A stretch of DNA of 64,000 nucleotides from DATAZK01 sp965199805. GTDB taxonomy: Bacteria > Actinomycetota > Actinomycetes > Frankiales > Frankiaceae. The stretch spans positions 682,001 through 746,000 of the forward strand of contig CBDATO010000003.1 in assembly GCA_965199805.1 (NCBI GenBank), read 5' to 3'. Both the position numbers and the translations under genes were made by a program. Positions 56,021-64,000 of the stretch are shown here, piece by piece. Positions within the stretch are counted from its first letter, which is position 1; each line of letters opens with the position of its first letter. The notes under the pieces were generated by a model. That model was not told where the DNA came from, searched no databases, and saw only the letters and a list, made by a program, of their open reading frames with translations.

Positions 56021-56665
56021 TCAGCCTCCGGGGATCGCGGTGCAGGCGGACTGGTTGAAGCCGAACGTCGTGTTGCGTCCGGTGATCGAGGTGTCGATGG
56101 CCGTCGGGGTGGGGGCGCCGTCCGCCTTCACCAGCAGCTTCACCGTGAGCAGCCGGGTGCCATACGGGCTGTTGGCCGCGCTGCGCGTGAACGGGGAGTC
56201 GGACGGATTCGCCGGGTTGTTGACGACATAGCGAGCGATGACCTGCCAGTCGCTCACATCACCGTTGGACTGCCAGGCGGGTGACCAGCTGCGAAATTGC
56301 AGCTGATCGGCGACCGAGTCGACCTTCCACTGGACGCAGCGCTGCGGGCCGCCGACCTGGGTGAAGACCTGCAGCAGCCAGGCCTTGGCGGCGCTGTCGT
56401 ACGTCGGGGCGTACAGCACGTTGCCCGAACGGATCTGGCGCTGGAGCTGTTCAACGCCGAGCCTGGCGTCGTCGATGGCGTTGCTGCGGGCCTGGCCCGT
56501 CTTGGTCGAGGAGATCGTCGTGGAGAGAATCGAGAAGCTGAGGCCGAAGATGATCGTGATGATGATCATCGACACCAGGAGCTCGACCAGCGTGAAGCCG
56601 GCCTGCGCGTGACCCTCGGCGAGGCGTACCCGATGCCAGCGGCGACGCCACCGTTCAGCTCGCAC
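56021..56665 (-). CDS. PilW-like minor pilin
   Basis: A type IV pilin-like protein of about 214 residues. AGFTLVELLVSMIIITIIFG gives the prepilin cleavage site (G before F) and the helix with the Glu at +5. The N-terminal leader before cleavage is unusually long and Arg-rich. A C-terminal domain with two Cys follows. The start is uncertain: GTG 56663-56665 overlaps the upstream gene by 11 nt, while an ATG at 56716 would overlap by 62 nt. Confidence 0.82.
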   Translation of the reverse strand: MRAERWRRRWHRVRLAEGHAQAGFTLVELLVSMIIITIIFGLSFSILSTTISSTKTGQARSNAIDDARLGVEQLQRQIRSGNVLYAPTYDSAAKAWLLQVFTQVGGPQRCVQWKVDSVADQLQFRSWSPAWQSNGDVSDWQVIARYVVNNPANPSDSPFTRSAANSPYGTRLLTVKLLVKADGAPTPTAIDTSITGRNTTFGFNQSACTAIPGG

Positions 56666-58451
56666 TGGGACTCGATTGATAGGTCGCCGAGGTGGTGACC
56701 CCGCCGAGATCCGCATGCAGTTGCAGGCTGACCGTCGTGACGCCCTTGACCACGATCGTGTAGGTGAGGTCGATGATCATCCCGCGTACGGCCGAGGTCG
56801 CCGTGCACCCGTTGGTGCAGGTCCCGATACCGGTGGCCGAGGAGACGCTGCCGGACGTGATCGTCCCGGTCTGGGTCAGCGTGGTGCCGTTGCTCGTGAC
56901 GGAGAACGACAGCGGGATGGTCGCTCCCCCGGTCATGGTGCTGATCGAGGTGTAGCCGGTCCCGTTCCAGTACGTCAGCGTGCCGGTGGCTGCCGGTGCC
57001 GGGACGCTCGAGGCGGTCACTCCGGATTCCGCCGTTGCCGAATCGGTGTAGCTGGCGACCCTGACCAGATAATTCTTGCTGCTGAAGGCGCTGTTGACCG
57101 ATTTCAACGAGGTGGGTGCCGCCCCGAGCGAGAGCGTTCCGAGCGTGCGGTCGGCCGCCGAGGCGATGCAGCCGTCCAACCCGGGTGAGGCGCAGTGCCC
57201 GTTGAAGGCTGTCGACATCCGGCCGGCCCAGACGTTGGAAGCCTTCGACGACGAACCGAACGAGACGACGTTCCAGCTGCCGAGCGCGGCACCGTCGTCG
57301 TTCGCGGTGACGGTGGCGGTGGACCCGCCGAGCTTCAGCGAACTGTCCGCACACGGCAGGGCATTGGTCTGCTGCACGACCGCACCCGTGACACCCGCAT
57401 CGGTGCACACGGGGGTTGTCGTCGCCGCCGAGGTGGCGACCGCATCGCCGGTCACCGTGTTCTTCGTGAGCTTGAGGACGTTGCCCTTGGCATCGGAGTT
57501 GTACGTCTTGGTTACGGCGGCCTGCGAAAGCGTCGATGTGGGCGGGCCTGCTCCGGCCGCCGGGTCGTCACTGGCCGAGGCCGCTGCCTCGGTCCCGCCG
57601 ATGTTGTCCAGGAGTGAATCGGCGTCCCACGTACCCGAGCCGCCGTTGGCATTGGCATTAATTGTACTGGTGCGCCCGGCGTTGATCGCCACGTCGGCAT
57701 CGCCGGCCGTGAGGCTCGCCGACGTCAAAGCCACGCCCTTGACGCCGCCGGTGCTCGCGTCAGCCGGGGTCAGGGTCACGCTGGCCTCACCGGTGCCGGC
57801 CGCCGAGTAGAGCACCGACTGGCAGGGCGCCGCGATCGGCAGGTTGGGCTGACAGGCGTTCGTCGGGGAAGCCGAGAACAGGTAGCTGCTGTCCTTGAAC
57901 GACCGCGAGCCGAGCCGGTCCACCCAGGTCACCAACACGGTGAGGTGGTACAGGATCGTGTCGCCGGTGCCGGTGGTGCTCCCGCAGGCCGGCCCGTTGC
58001 CGCTGCCGGTGAAGGCCGTGTGCTTGCACGTGACGAACGTCTTGACCGTGAAGGTCGTGTTGTTCGACGTATACGTCGGCCAGGGATACGTATTCAACGG
58101 GGTCGTGCCGCTGGCAGCGCCGGAGTTCAGCGCCAGGGCTTCCTTTTCGTAGTACGAGACCCCGCTGGTCGTGGTCACCAGCGGATCTGCGGTGACGGCA
58201 CTCGCCGACCCCGCGACAACCAGTGCATTCGAAAGCGCGCGCACCTTCTCGACCTGCCCGGACGCGTACGCGGCCGCGGCCTGATGCTGACGGCCCACGA
58301 CGCTGCCGTTCGCTGCCTTGATGATCACCACCGCGGTCGAGGCGAACACGAGGACGAGGATGATGAGCGCGACCAGGACCTCGACCAACGTGAAGCCGGC
58401 ATCGCTCTCTCCGGCTCGCCGAAGGGTGATGCGGCGCTGCAGGGCTCGCAT
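56655..58451 (-). CDS. Giant PilV-like minor pilin
   Basis: A 598-residue prepilin, much longer than ordinary minor pilins (about 150-200). The signal reads AGFTLVEVLVALIILVLV near residue 18. The remainder is an Ala/Ser/Thr/Gly-rich extracellular region with Cys in TCKHTAF, ACGSTTG, NACQPN, APCQS, VCTDAG, LPCADS, HCASPG, DGCIAS and TCTNGCTA. ATG 58449-58451 is preferred because AAGGA lies five bases upstream; the ATG two codons earlier abuts that site. It may be an adhesive tip pilin. Confidence 0.85.
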   Translation of the reverse strand: MRALQRRITLRRAGESDAGFTLVEVLVALIILVLVFASTAVVIIKAANGSVVGRQHQAAAAYASGQVEKVRALSNALVVAGSASAVTADPLVTTTSGVSYYEKEALALNSGAASGTTPLNTYPWPTYTSNNTTFTVKTFVTCKHTAFTGSGNGPACGSTTGTGDTILYHLTVLVTWVDRLGSRSFKDSSYLFSASPTNACQPNLPIAAPCQSVLYSAAGTGEASVTLTPADASTGGVKGVALTSASLTAGDADVAINAGRTSTINANANGGSGTWDADSLLDNIGGTEAAASASDDPAAGAGPPTSTLSQAAVTKTYNSDAKGNVLKLTKNTVTGDAVATSAATTTPVCTDAGVTGAVVQQTNALPCADSSLKLGGSTATVTANDDGAALGSWNVVSFGSSSKASNVWAGRMSTAFNGHCASPGLDGCIASAADRTLGTLSLGAAPTSLKSVNSAFSSKNYLVRVASYTDSATAESGVTASSVPAPAATGTLTYWNGTGYTSISTMTGGATIPLSFSVTSNGTTLTQTGTITSGSVSSATGIGTCTNGCTATSAVRGMIIDLTYTIVVKGVTTVSLQLHADLGGVTTSATYQSSPSAS

Positions 58452-58503
58452 ATCCATCCTTCGGTGTGTTCGGCGGTGCTGATGAGCGACTACGAGCGAC
58501 TGA

Positions 58504-58944
58504 TCAGCAGGTGCCCTGAACCGGGGTGCTGGCGCCGCCGGTGCGGGTGTCGTACTTCCAGGACTGATTCGTCTTGCTGTTGTTGATCTGGATGCAGTAC
58601 TTGCCGGTCGTGCCGGAGTACGTGCTGGCCGTTTTATCGACCGTGTTCTGCGGACTTAAATTACCGGTGGGGTTGACAGGCGACCCATTGGCGTCCGTGC
58701 CGGTGATGGTCCACTTTGTGTTACTGCTGTTATTGTCGAAAGTCAGGGATTGAGCTGTGCCATCGACGAGGATGCTCTGGACGTCCGTGGCCATGGCAAC
58801 AAGGTCATTTTTTTGCGTCGCGGCGCGCGCCGTGTTCTGCTGACGCAGAAACACCGGGATGGCGATGCCTGCGAGTATTCCAATGATGATCATAACGAGT
58901 AGGAGCTCGATGAGGGTGAATCCCTCGTCCTTTTGCTTTCTCAC
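58504..58944 (-). CDS. Type IV pilin (PilA-like), second copy
   Basis: A 146-residue prepilin. EGFTLIELLLVMIIIGILAG contains the cleavage site and Glu5, and the signal peptide is short (MRKQKDEG). The globular domain has an Asn/Thr/Ser-rich body and a C-terminal Cys pair (YCIQIN...VQGTC). The gene uses more AT-rich codons than its neighbours, with T-runs at 58809-58814, which suggests separate acquisition. GTG start. Confidence 0.92.
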   Translation of the reverse strand: MRKQKDEGFTLIELLLVMIIIGILAGIAIPVFLRQQNTARAATQKNDLVAMATDVQSILVDGTAQSLTFDNNSSNTKWTITGTDANGSPVNPTGNLSPQNTVDKTASTYSGTTGKYCIQINNSKTNQSWKYDTRTGGASTPVQGTC

Positions 58945-59030
58945 GCTGCCTACTTTGATCAGATGGGCCGGTCAGTTAACCGTTGACTATCCGTCGGGCG
59001 TATGTCGGTGCTGCGATAGAACGACTTGAA

Positions 59031-59071
59031 AGTGCTGTGGGGGACGACCGACGGCCGTCCCCCACAGCACT
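59031..59071. terminator. Strong hairpin terminator after pilA
   Basis: AGTGCTGTGGGGGACG (59031-59046) pairs perfectly with 59056-59071 around a 9-nt loop, 17 nt past the pilA stop. It isolates the highly expressed major pilin from the genes downstream. The following U-tract is short. Confidence 0.85.
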
Positions 59072-59088
59072 CGACTATTGGCTGTTGC

Positions 59089-59523
59089 CTAGCAAGCGCC
59101 GGCCTTGAGCCCGTCGGCGCTGCTGTACTTCCAGGTGGCACCGCTGCCAGACGTGACAGCTGCGCACCACGTGCTGGTGCCGGTGGCAGAGTCGTACGTG
59201 CCGCTTCCGGCGGCCGAGTTCCCCGTGCTCAGCTTCCCGGTCGAAGCCGTCGACTTGTCGCCCGGGGTGATCGTGTAGCTGGTGCCCTTGACACTGCTCA
59301 CGGTGAGGGTGCTAGTGCCGTCAACGTAATATGCCGCCATCTCCTTGCCGATGACCGTGGCGTCCGCCTTGGCGGACGTGTCCTTCGCCTTGTTCTGCTG
59401 GCTGAGGAACACCGGAATGGCGATGGCAGCCAAGATGCCGATGATGATCATGACGACCAGGAGCTCGATCAGGGTGAAACCCTCTTCGCGCTTGTCCAGG
59501 GCCTTGCGGAAACGAGTGAGCAC
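59089..59523 (-). CDS. pilA: Major type IV pilin
   Basis: A 144-residue prepilin with EGFTLIELLVVMIIIGILAA (cleavage after Gly, Glu5), a 14-residue basic leader and a C-terminal Cys pair (STWCAAVTS...LKAGAC). The GTG at 59521-59523 has AGGAG six bases upstream. The dedicated terminator and long structured leader suggest a separate, highly expressed transcript, so this is probably the major subunit; this is inference. Confidence 0.92.
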   Translation of the reverse strand: MLTRFRKALDKREEGFTLIELLVVMIIIGILAAIAIPVFLSQQNKAKDTSAKADATVIGKEMAAYYVDGTSTLTVSSVKGTSYTITPGDKSTASTGKLSTGNSAAGSGTYDSATGTSTWCAAVTSGSGATWKYSSADGLKAGAC

Positions 59524-59537
59524 TTCCCTCTCCTAGG

Positions 59538-59597
59538 GGTTGGCGCTTGGTGGAGCCGCCCGTGGCGCCAACCTTGAGGCTGGTTTCAGCCTGTTGG
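59538..59597 (-). promoter_or_regulatory. pilA leader with mutually exclusive hairpins
   Basis: Structure B pairs 59538-59546 with 59565-59573 (GGTTGGCGC/GCGCCAACC in the RNA), close to the pilA ribosome-binding site. Structure A uses the same 3' strand (59568-59572) to pair with 59593-59597 around the hairpin AGGCTG-AAAC-CAGCCT (59577-59592). The two cannot coexist, like a riboswitch or attenuator. No known riboswitch class was recognised. The transcription start is not defined. Confidence 0.4.
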
Positions 59598-59856
59598 CTG
59601 GTGTCACGCCCGGTGCCGACTCGCTTGACAAATTAAGTTTCGGGCTCTTTCACGAGAAGCTTGAGAGGCAAGTTGCGCGTTCACCCGAACGAGTGCCGAG
59701 ACGCACGTGCGTGCAGCTCAGAAGCATGCGCAGCCGGCGCTTCGAGGTCGGCAGGGCCTCGTGGTTGGGCCGGACGGCGCCGCGACCGTGAACCCGACCG
59801 CCGAATGGCGGCGCGCACGAACGTTGGATCACGAACGATCGGTCGCCGAAACAGGA

Positions 59857-59898
59857 AAAGGCCCGGAAAACGTGATCTGACACGCATTCCGGGCCTTT
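59857..59898. terminator. Terminator after pilC
   Basis: AAAGGCCCGGAA (59857-59868) pairs with TTCCGGGCCTTT (59887-59898), followed on the minus strand by TTTTCC. It lies 32 nt past the pilC stop and ends the pilT-pilC transcript. The remaining part of the 407-bp pilC-pilA gap (about 59600-59856) shows no gene and should hold the pilA promoter. Confidence 0.85.
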
Positions 59899-59930
59899 CA
59901 CGACCTGGCACCCCTGACGAAGGCCGAGTG

Positions 59931-61151
59931 CTACTTGATCAGATCAAAGATCTTGAAGATCGGAAGGTAGAGCGCCACGATCATGGCGCCCACGATGGCA
60001 CCCAGCACGGCGATCATCAGCGGTTCGATCAGCGACGTGAGGGCCTCGGTCGTGGCCTCGACCTCTTGGTCGTAGAACTCGCTGATCTTCTCCAGCATGG
60101 TGTCCAACGCACCGGTGTCTTCTCCGACAGCCATCATCTGCACCACCATGGGCGGAAAGACGTCGTGATTCTTCAGCGGGCCGGCGAGACTCTCACCGGT
60201 TCGCACGCTGTCCTGCACGTCACGCACGGCTCTCGTGAGCACGACGTTTCCCGTCGTATCCGCCACGATGTCGAGGGCCTGCAGAATCGGCACTCCGCTG
60301 TGCAGCATCGTGCCGAGGTTGCGGGCAAAACGGCTGATGGCGAGCTTCTGCACCAGCGTGCCGAACACCGGAAGCTTCAGCTTCACCGGATCGAGGACGT
60401 TACGTACCTCGGGCTTGTGCTTGACCTTGCGCCAGACGAACACCCCGACGATGAGCAGCACGATGAGGAACGGAAAGATCGTCTTGAGGTTCTCGGACAT
60501 CGTCGCGAGGATCTGCGTCGGCAGCGGGAGCTTGCCACCCAGCGTCTTGAAGAGCTTAGTGAACGTCGGGACGACGAAGAGCATCATGCCGATCACGGCG
60601 CAGATGGCCAGTACGAATACCACCACCGGATACGTCATCGCCGACTTGACCTTGGCGCGGAGCTTGACCTCGGCCTCGTAGTTCGTCGCGACCTGCAGCA
60701 GCACGGCGTCGAGGAAGCCACCGATCTCGCCGGCTTTGATCATGTTCACCATCAGCGGCGGGAAGATCTGCGGCGAGTGCTTCGCCATCGAGGCCGACAG
60801 CGAGTTTCCGGTCTCGACATCGAGCCGGACCTCGCCCAGCACCTCGGCCAGCAGCTTGTTCTCCGTCTGGTCGGAGAGGATGTTCAGCGCCCGCAGCAGC
60901 GACAGACCACTGCTGATCATGGTCGCGAACTGGCGCGACATGATCGCCAGGTCCTTGAGCTTCACCTTCGGACCGAAGCCGGGGATGGAGATCTCCATCT
61001 TCATCCCGGCGTTGGCCTTGTTGATGCTGACGGGCGCGTAGCCCATCGCCTTGAGCTTCGTCGCGACCAGCGCCGGCGAATCCGCCTCGAGCTGACCCTG
61101 GATCATCTTCCCGGCGCGGTCGCGAACCGCGTACGCGTATGTGGTGGCCAT
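59931..61151 (-). CDS. pilC: Type IV pilus inner-membrane platform protein PilC
   Basis: A 406-residue platform protein with two GspF-type cytoplasmic domains (DLAIMSRQFATMISSGLSLL and LAISRFARNLGTMLHSGVPI) and membrane helices after each (VVVFVLAICAVIGMMLFVVP; LMIAVLGAIVGAMIVALYLP). It transmits ATPase motion to the pilin. It follows pilT by 3 nt. Confidence 0.96.
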   Translation of the reverse strand: MATTYAYAVRDRAGKMIQGQLEADSPALVATKLKAMGYAPVSINKANAGMKMEISIPGFGPKVKLKDLAIMSRQFATMISSGLSLLRALNILSDQTENKLLAEVLGEVRLDVETGNSLSASMAKHSPQIFPPLMVNMIKAGEIGGFLDAVLLQVATNYEAEVKLRAKVKSAMTYPVVVFVLAICAVIGMMLFVVPTFTKLFKTLGGKLPLPTQILATMSENLKTIFPFLIVLLIVGVFVWRKVKHKPEVRNVLDPVKLKLPVFGTLVQKLAISRFARNLGTMLHSGVPILQALDIVADTTGNVVLTRAVRDVQDSVRTGESLAGPLKNHDVFPPMVVQMMAVGEDTGALDTMLEKISEFYDQEVEATTEALTSLIEPLMIAVLGAIVGAMIVALYLPIFKIFDLIK

Positions 61152-61154
61152 CGG

Positions 61155-62597
61155 TCAGATCCGCCCGCAGAGCCGCTTGAAGTCCTCGGCGTGATGGCAC
61201 TTCTCGAGGCCGGTCTCGAACGAGATGGTGCCGCGCTTGACCAGCTCGGCGATGCTCTGGTCCAGCGTTTGCATGCCGTACTTCGCGCCGGCCTGCAGCG
61301 CCGAGTAGATCTGGTGCGTCTTGCCCTCGCGGATGAGGTTGCGGATGGCCGGCGTGGCGATCAGCACCTCGCAGGCGACGACGCGGCCGGTGCCGTCGAA
61401 CGTGCGGCACAGCGTCTGGCAGACGACGCCCTGCAGCGCGCCCGCGAGCTGGACCCGTACCTGCTGCTGCTGGTGGGGCGGGAAGACGTCGATGACCCGG
61501 TCGATGGTCTGCGCCGCGTCCTGGGTGTGCAGCGTCGCGAACACGAGGTGGCCGGTCTCGGCCGCGGTCAGCGCCACCGAGATTGTCTCGAGGTCACGCA
61601 TCTCGCCGACCAGGATGATGTCGGGGTCCTGGCGCAGCACGTGCTTGAGCGCGCTGGCGAAGGAGTGGGTGTCCTCCCCCACCTCGCGCTGGTTGACCAG
61701 GCACTGCTGGTGCTGGTGGAGGAACTCGATGGGGTCCTCGACGGTCATGATGTGGTCGCGCCGGGTGCGGTTCGCGAGGTCGACGATGCTCGCCAAGGTG
61801 GTCGACTTGCCCGAGCCCGTGGGTCCGGTGACCAGGACGAAGCCGCGCTCGAGACCGGCGAAGTTGCCGACCGCCGGCGGGACGCCGAGCGAGGCCAGCG
61901 GCTTGATCTCGGCCGGGATGAGCCGGAAGGCCGCGCCGATAGCGTCGCGCTGGCGGTACATGTTCACCCGGAAGCGGGCCTTGCCGGGCACCGAGTAGGC
62001 GAAGTCCAGCTCGAGATGCTCCTCGAACGCCTCGCGCTGCTTCTGGGTGATGATCGCGTACAGGAGCTTCTGCAAGACCTGCGGCGTCAGCGGGTCGTAG
62101 CCCGACACCGGCATGAGCTCGCCGTTCTCCCGCACCACCGGAGGCGCGTCGACGGTCATGTGCAGGTCCGAGCAGCGCCGCTCGAGCACCTGGATGAGCA
62201 GGCCGTTCAGGTCGATGCCGCCGATGTCGGTCAGCATCTCGGTGCCGCGACCGGGCCGCGGACCCTCGACGGCTCCGGGGGCAGCGGGAGTCGGCATGGG
62301 AGCCACCGGCTCACCGGTGGGGGGCGCGAACTGCTGGGGCGGCAGAGCCGACGGCGAGAGCGGCAGCGGCTGCGCGGGCGCGACGGGGGCGGCGAGCCCG
62401 GGGGCGCTGCGCGGCGGGGGGAACTGGCCCGGCGGCTGCTGCGCCGTCGGGGCGACGGGCGGCGGGGGGTAGGCCTGCTGCGCGTACGCGGGCGGCGCCT
62501 GCCCGGCGTGCACCGGGGCGACCTGCGGGGGCTGGGGCTGGGCGTACAGCGGCCGGCCGTACTCGTCCCTGCGCTCGTGCGAGCTCTGCTGCTCCAT
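61155..62597 (-). CDS. pilT: PilT retraction ATPase with proline-rich N-terminal extension
   Basis: A hexameric secretion-type ATPase. Residues 1-120 are a Pro/Gln/Ala-rich tail (for example QAYPPPPVAPTAQQPPGQF). The PilT core then begins at IDLNGLLIQVLERRCSDLHM. Walker A is GPTGSGKST near residue 255, with the Asp box EDPIEFLHQH, Walker B and GEMRDLETISVAL. The AIRNLIREGKTHQIYS signature marks the retraction-type ATPase. ATG 62595-62597 has GGAGG upstream. The tail is not part of classical PilT (about 345 residues). Confidence 0.93.
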   Translation of the reverse strand: MEQQSSHERRDEYGRPLYAQPQPPQVAPVHAGQAPPAYAQQAYPPPPVAPTAQQPPGQFPPPRSAPGLAAPVAPAQPLPLSPSALPPQQFAPPTGEPVAPMPTPAAPGAVEGPRPGRGTEMLTDIGGIDLNGLLIQVLERRCSDLHMTVDAPPVVRENGELMPVSGYDPLTPQVLQKLLYAIITQKQREAFEEHLELDFAYSVPGKARFRVNMYRQRDAIGAAFRLIPAEIKPLASLGVPPAVGNFAGLERGFVLVTGPTGSGKSTTLASIVDLANRTRRDHIMTVEDPIEFLHQHQQCLVNQREVGEDTHSFASALKHVLRQDPDIILVGEMRDLETISVALTAAETGHLVFATLHTQDAAQTIDRVIDVFPPHQQQQVRVQLAGALQGVVCQTLCRTFDGTGRVVACEVLIATPAIRNLIREGKTHQIYSALQAGAKYGMQTLDQSIAELVKRGTISFETGLEKCHHAEDFKRLCGRI

Positions 62598-62737
62598 GAC
62601 CCTCCGAACCTCCGACCCCTGAACTGGGGGCACGGCACTCTCCGGCTCAGATGCAGAAGGGACGCCCCGGAGTTCTGTCGGCGCAACCCCCATCGCCCTT
62701 GAGCCACCCGGGTGACCCAGCGGTACAGGTCTCGCCG

Positions 62738-63532
62738 TCAGGGACGCAACGCGTACGCGGCCACCGCAGCGGCAGCGGCGACGTTGAGCGAGTCGACCCC
62801 GGCGCTCATCGGGATCCGCACCCACTCGGGCGCGGCCGCGAGAGCAGCGTCGGACAGTCCCTCGCCCTCTGCGCCGAGCAGCAGGGCGAGCCGGTCGTCC
62901 GGGCCTCGCGGCACGTCGTCCAGCGACACGGCCTGCCCGCGCGGCGTCAGCGCCAGCACCCGCCATCCGGCGTCCTGCAGCTCGGTCAGCGGCTCCGGCC
63001 AGGTCTCGCAGCGTGCGTACGGGATCGCGAAGACCTGCCCCATCGAGACCCGCACGGCCCGGCGGTAGAGCGGGTCGCCGCAGGTCGGCGCGAGGACGAT
63101 GCCGTCGACGCCGAGGGCTGCGGCGCTGCGGAAGACGGCGCCGAGGTTGGTCGTGCTGGACAGCTCCTCCAGCACCATGAGCCGGCGGGCCCCGCGCTGC
63201 ACCTCCTCCAGCGTCGGGATGGCGCGCCGGGCGACGGCCGCGAGGACCCCGCGGTGGACGTGGAAGCCGGTGACGGTCTGCAGCACCTCGTACGACGCGA
63301 CGTAGTGCTCGCCGGGCAGGTCGGCGAGCTCAGCGGCTCGCGAGTCGGCGCACAGCAGCGAGCGGATGTCGTAGCCCGCCGCCACCGCGCGGCGCACAAC
63401 CTTCTCGCCCTCGGCGATGAACAGCCCGCGCTCGGGCTCGACCTTGCGCCGCAGGGCGACGTCGGTCAGCGACTGGTAGTCCTGCAGCCGCGGGTCATCC
63501 GCGGAATCGATCCGGATCGCGGTCCCACTCAC
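62738..63532 (-). CDS. TrmH-family RNA 2'-O-methyltransferase
   Basis: A 264-residue SPOUT methyltransferase. The N-terminal RNA-binding part shows FIAEGEKVVRRAVAAGY. The knot domain has VLEELSSTTNLGAVFRSAAA (motif 1), LLLGAEGEGLS (motif 2) and IPMSAGVDSLNVAAAAAVAA (motif 3). The GTG at 63530-63532 overlaps the upstream stop as GTGA; longer frames are spurious. The target base is unknown. Confidence 0.9.
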   Translation of the reverse strand: MSGTAIRIDSADDPRLQDYQSLTDVALRRKVEPERGLFIAEGEKVVRRAVAAGYDIRSLLCADSRAAELADLPGEHYVASYEVLQTVTGFHVHRGVLAAVARRAIPTLEEVQRGARRLMVLEELSSTTNLGAVFRSAAALGVDGIVLAPTCGDPLYRRAVRVSMGQVFAIPYARCETWPEPLTELQDAGWRVLALTPRGQAVSLDDVPRGPDDRLALLLGAEGEGLSDAALAAAPEWVRIPMSAGVDSLNVAAAAAVAAYALRP

Positions 63533-64000
63533 AGGCCCGGCGGCACCGCATCGGGAGTCACGCCCGGCGCATGCAGCGCTGCCATCACGAACGAGGTGCG
63601 CTGGTAGGACGCCTTGAGCTGCTCCTTCAACGCGGCGCTCGTCGCGGTGCTGGCGATACCGGCGGCGGCAGGCCAGATGACGTAGCCGCCGGCGCGGTCC
63701 ACGTAGGTCGGCGTGTACGTGATGTTGTTGACGCTCCACTTACCGGCGTCCTGCTTCCAGTGCAGCGTCACGATGACGCCGTCCTGCGAGGAGGTCGGGC
63801 AGCACTCGCCCGACTGGTTGGACAGGAAGTTGCCGGTGCCGTAGACGACGTACTTGCTGCCGATCTTCTCCACCGGCTGCACGACGTGCACGTGCCCGCC
63901 GACGATCGCGTCGACGTAGGGCGAGGCCAGCAGCTGCGTCGCCTGCTGGCGCTGGAGCGGGCTCGGGGTCGCGACGTACTCGTCGCCCCAGTGCATCTGC
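63529..64000 (-). CDS. CapA-type metallophosphatase, C-terminal part (cut by window edge)
   Basis: The last 156 residues or so of a poly-gamma-glutamate/capsule CapA-family protein. HWGDEYVATPSPLQRQQA and DAIVGGHVHVVQPVEKIG match the metal-binding GHxH region of calcineurin-like CapA proteins, followed by VVYGTGNFLSNQ. The amino end lies beyond the window. CapA proteins are usually extracytoplasmic, but the signal region cannot be seen. Its stop overlaps the methyltransferase start. Confidence 0.85.
   Translation of the reverse strand, partial: QMHWGDEYVATPSPLQRQQATQLLASPYVDAIVGGHVHVVQPVEKIGSKYVVYGTGNFLSNQSGECCPTSSQDGVIVTLHWKQDAGKWSVNNITYTPTYVDRAGGYVIWPAAAGIASTATSAALKEQLKASYQRTSFVMAALHAPGVTPDAVPPGL

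Noticed and set aside
54419..56284. Plus-strand open frame of 621 codons
   Set aside because: It is antisense to the PilX-like and PilW-like genes, with no conserved sequence.
59661..62702. Plus-strand open frame of 1013 codons
   Set aside because: It lies antisense to pilC and pilT, crosses the pilC terminator and has shadow-like Arg/Leu/Asp composition. No family motif.

Overview
The window is chromosomal DNA from a high-GC actinobacterium. Three things indicate this: GTG starts are very frequent, 4-nt ATGA/GTGA overlaps between genes are widespread, and the gene order is the actinomycete housekeeping order. That order includes pheST with an orphan histidine kinase and infC-rpmI-rplT; pyrR divergent from bldD followed by nusB and efp; and carAB-pyrDF-mihF-gmk-rpoZ-coaBC-metK-priA-def/fmt-rsmB-rpe-rib. 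From memory this resembles the Streptomyces core, but here a complete-looking type IV pilus locus lies beside aroC. That suggests a non-Streptomyces actinomycete, perhaps Frankia-, Cryptosporangium- or Kineosporia-like. The genus cannot be settled from sequence reading alone.

Layout. 1-5879 (minus): arginine operon argC-J-B-D, a stand-alone receiver protein, argF and the start of argR. A clear ARG box lies upstream of argC. 6014-8645 (plus): a four-gene accessory cassette. It holds a TIGR04222-type membrane protein with a periodic Cys tail, a DUF692/MNIO-type iron oxidase, a small partner and a GNAT acetyltransferase. 8657-15726 (minus): pheT, pheS, a PAS histidine kinase, an rRNA methyltransferase, rplT, rpmI, and infC with a probable AUC start. 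15988-25167 (minus): SseB-like protein, hisG, a Ser/Thr kinase, ribH-ribE-ribD, rpe, rsmB, fmt, def. 25338-31383 (minus): priA, metK, coaBC, rpoZ, gmk, mihF. 31507-42116 (minus): pyrF, pyrD, pyrK, carB, carA, a PH-like membrane protein, pyrC, pyrB, pyrR, with a PyrR-binding hairpin in the leader.

42466-46870: bldD (plus) with its c-di-GMP-binding motif intact, a double convergent terminator, nusB and efp (minus), then a PAS-PAS-GGDEF-EAL protein (plus) coupled to an unknown 155-residue protein. A c-di-GMP receptor and a c-di-GMP enzyme therefore lie within 1.4 kb of each other. 46883-50172 (minus): the shikimate genes aroC-aroK-aroB-aroQ. 50219-62597 (minus): a type IV pilus locus comprising pilT, pilC, two major-type pilins, two giant minor pilins, a PilW-like pilin, the prepilin peptidase, pilM-N-O and a PilP-like protein; no pilB is visible. 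62738-64000 (minus): a TrmH-family methyltransferase and the end of a CapA-type metallophosphatase.

The best candidates for little-described biology are the TIGR04222/DUF692 cassette, the structured pilA leader with mutually exclusive hairpins, and the c-di-GMP neighbourhood. No tRNA or rRNA genes, insertion sequences, CRISPR arrays or phage genes were seen.
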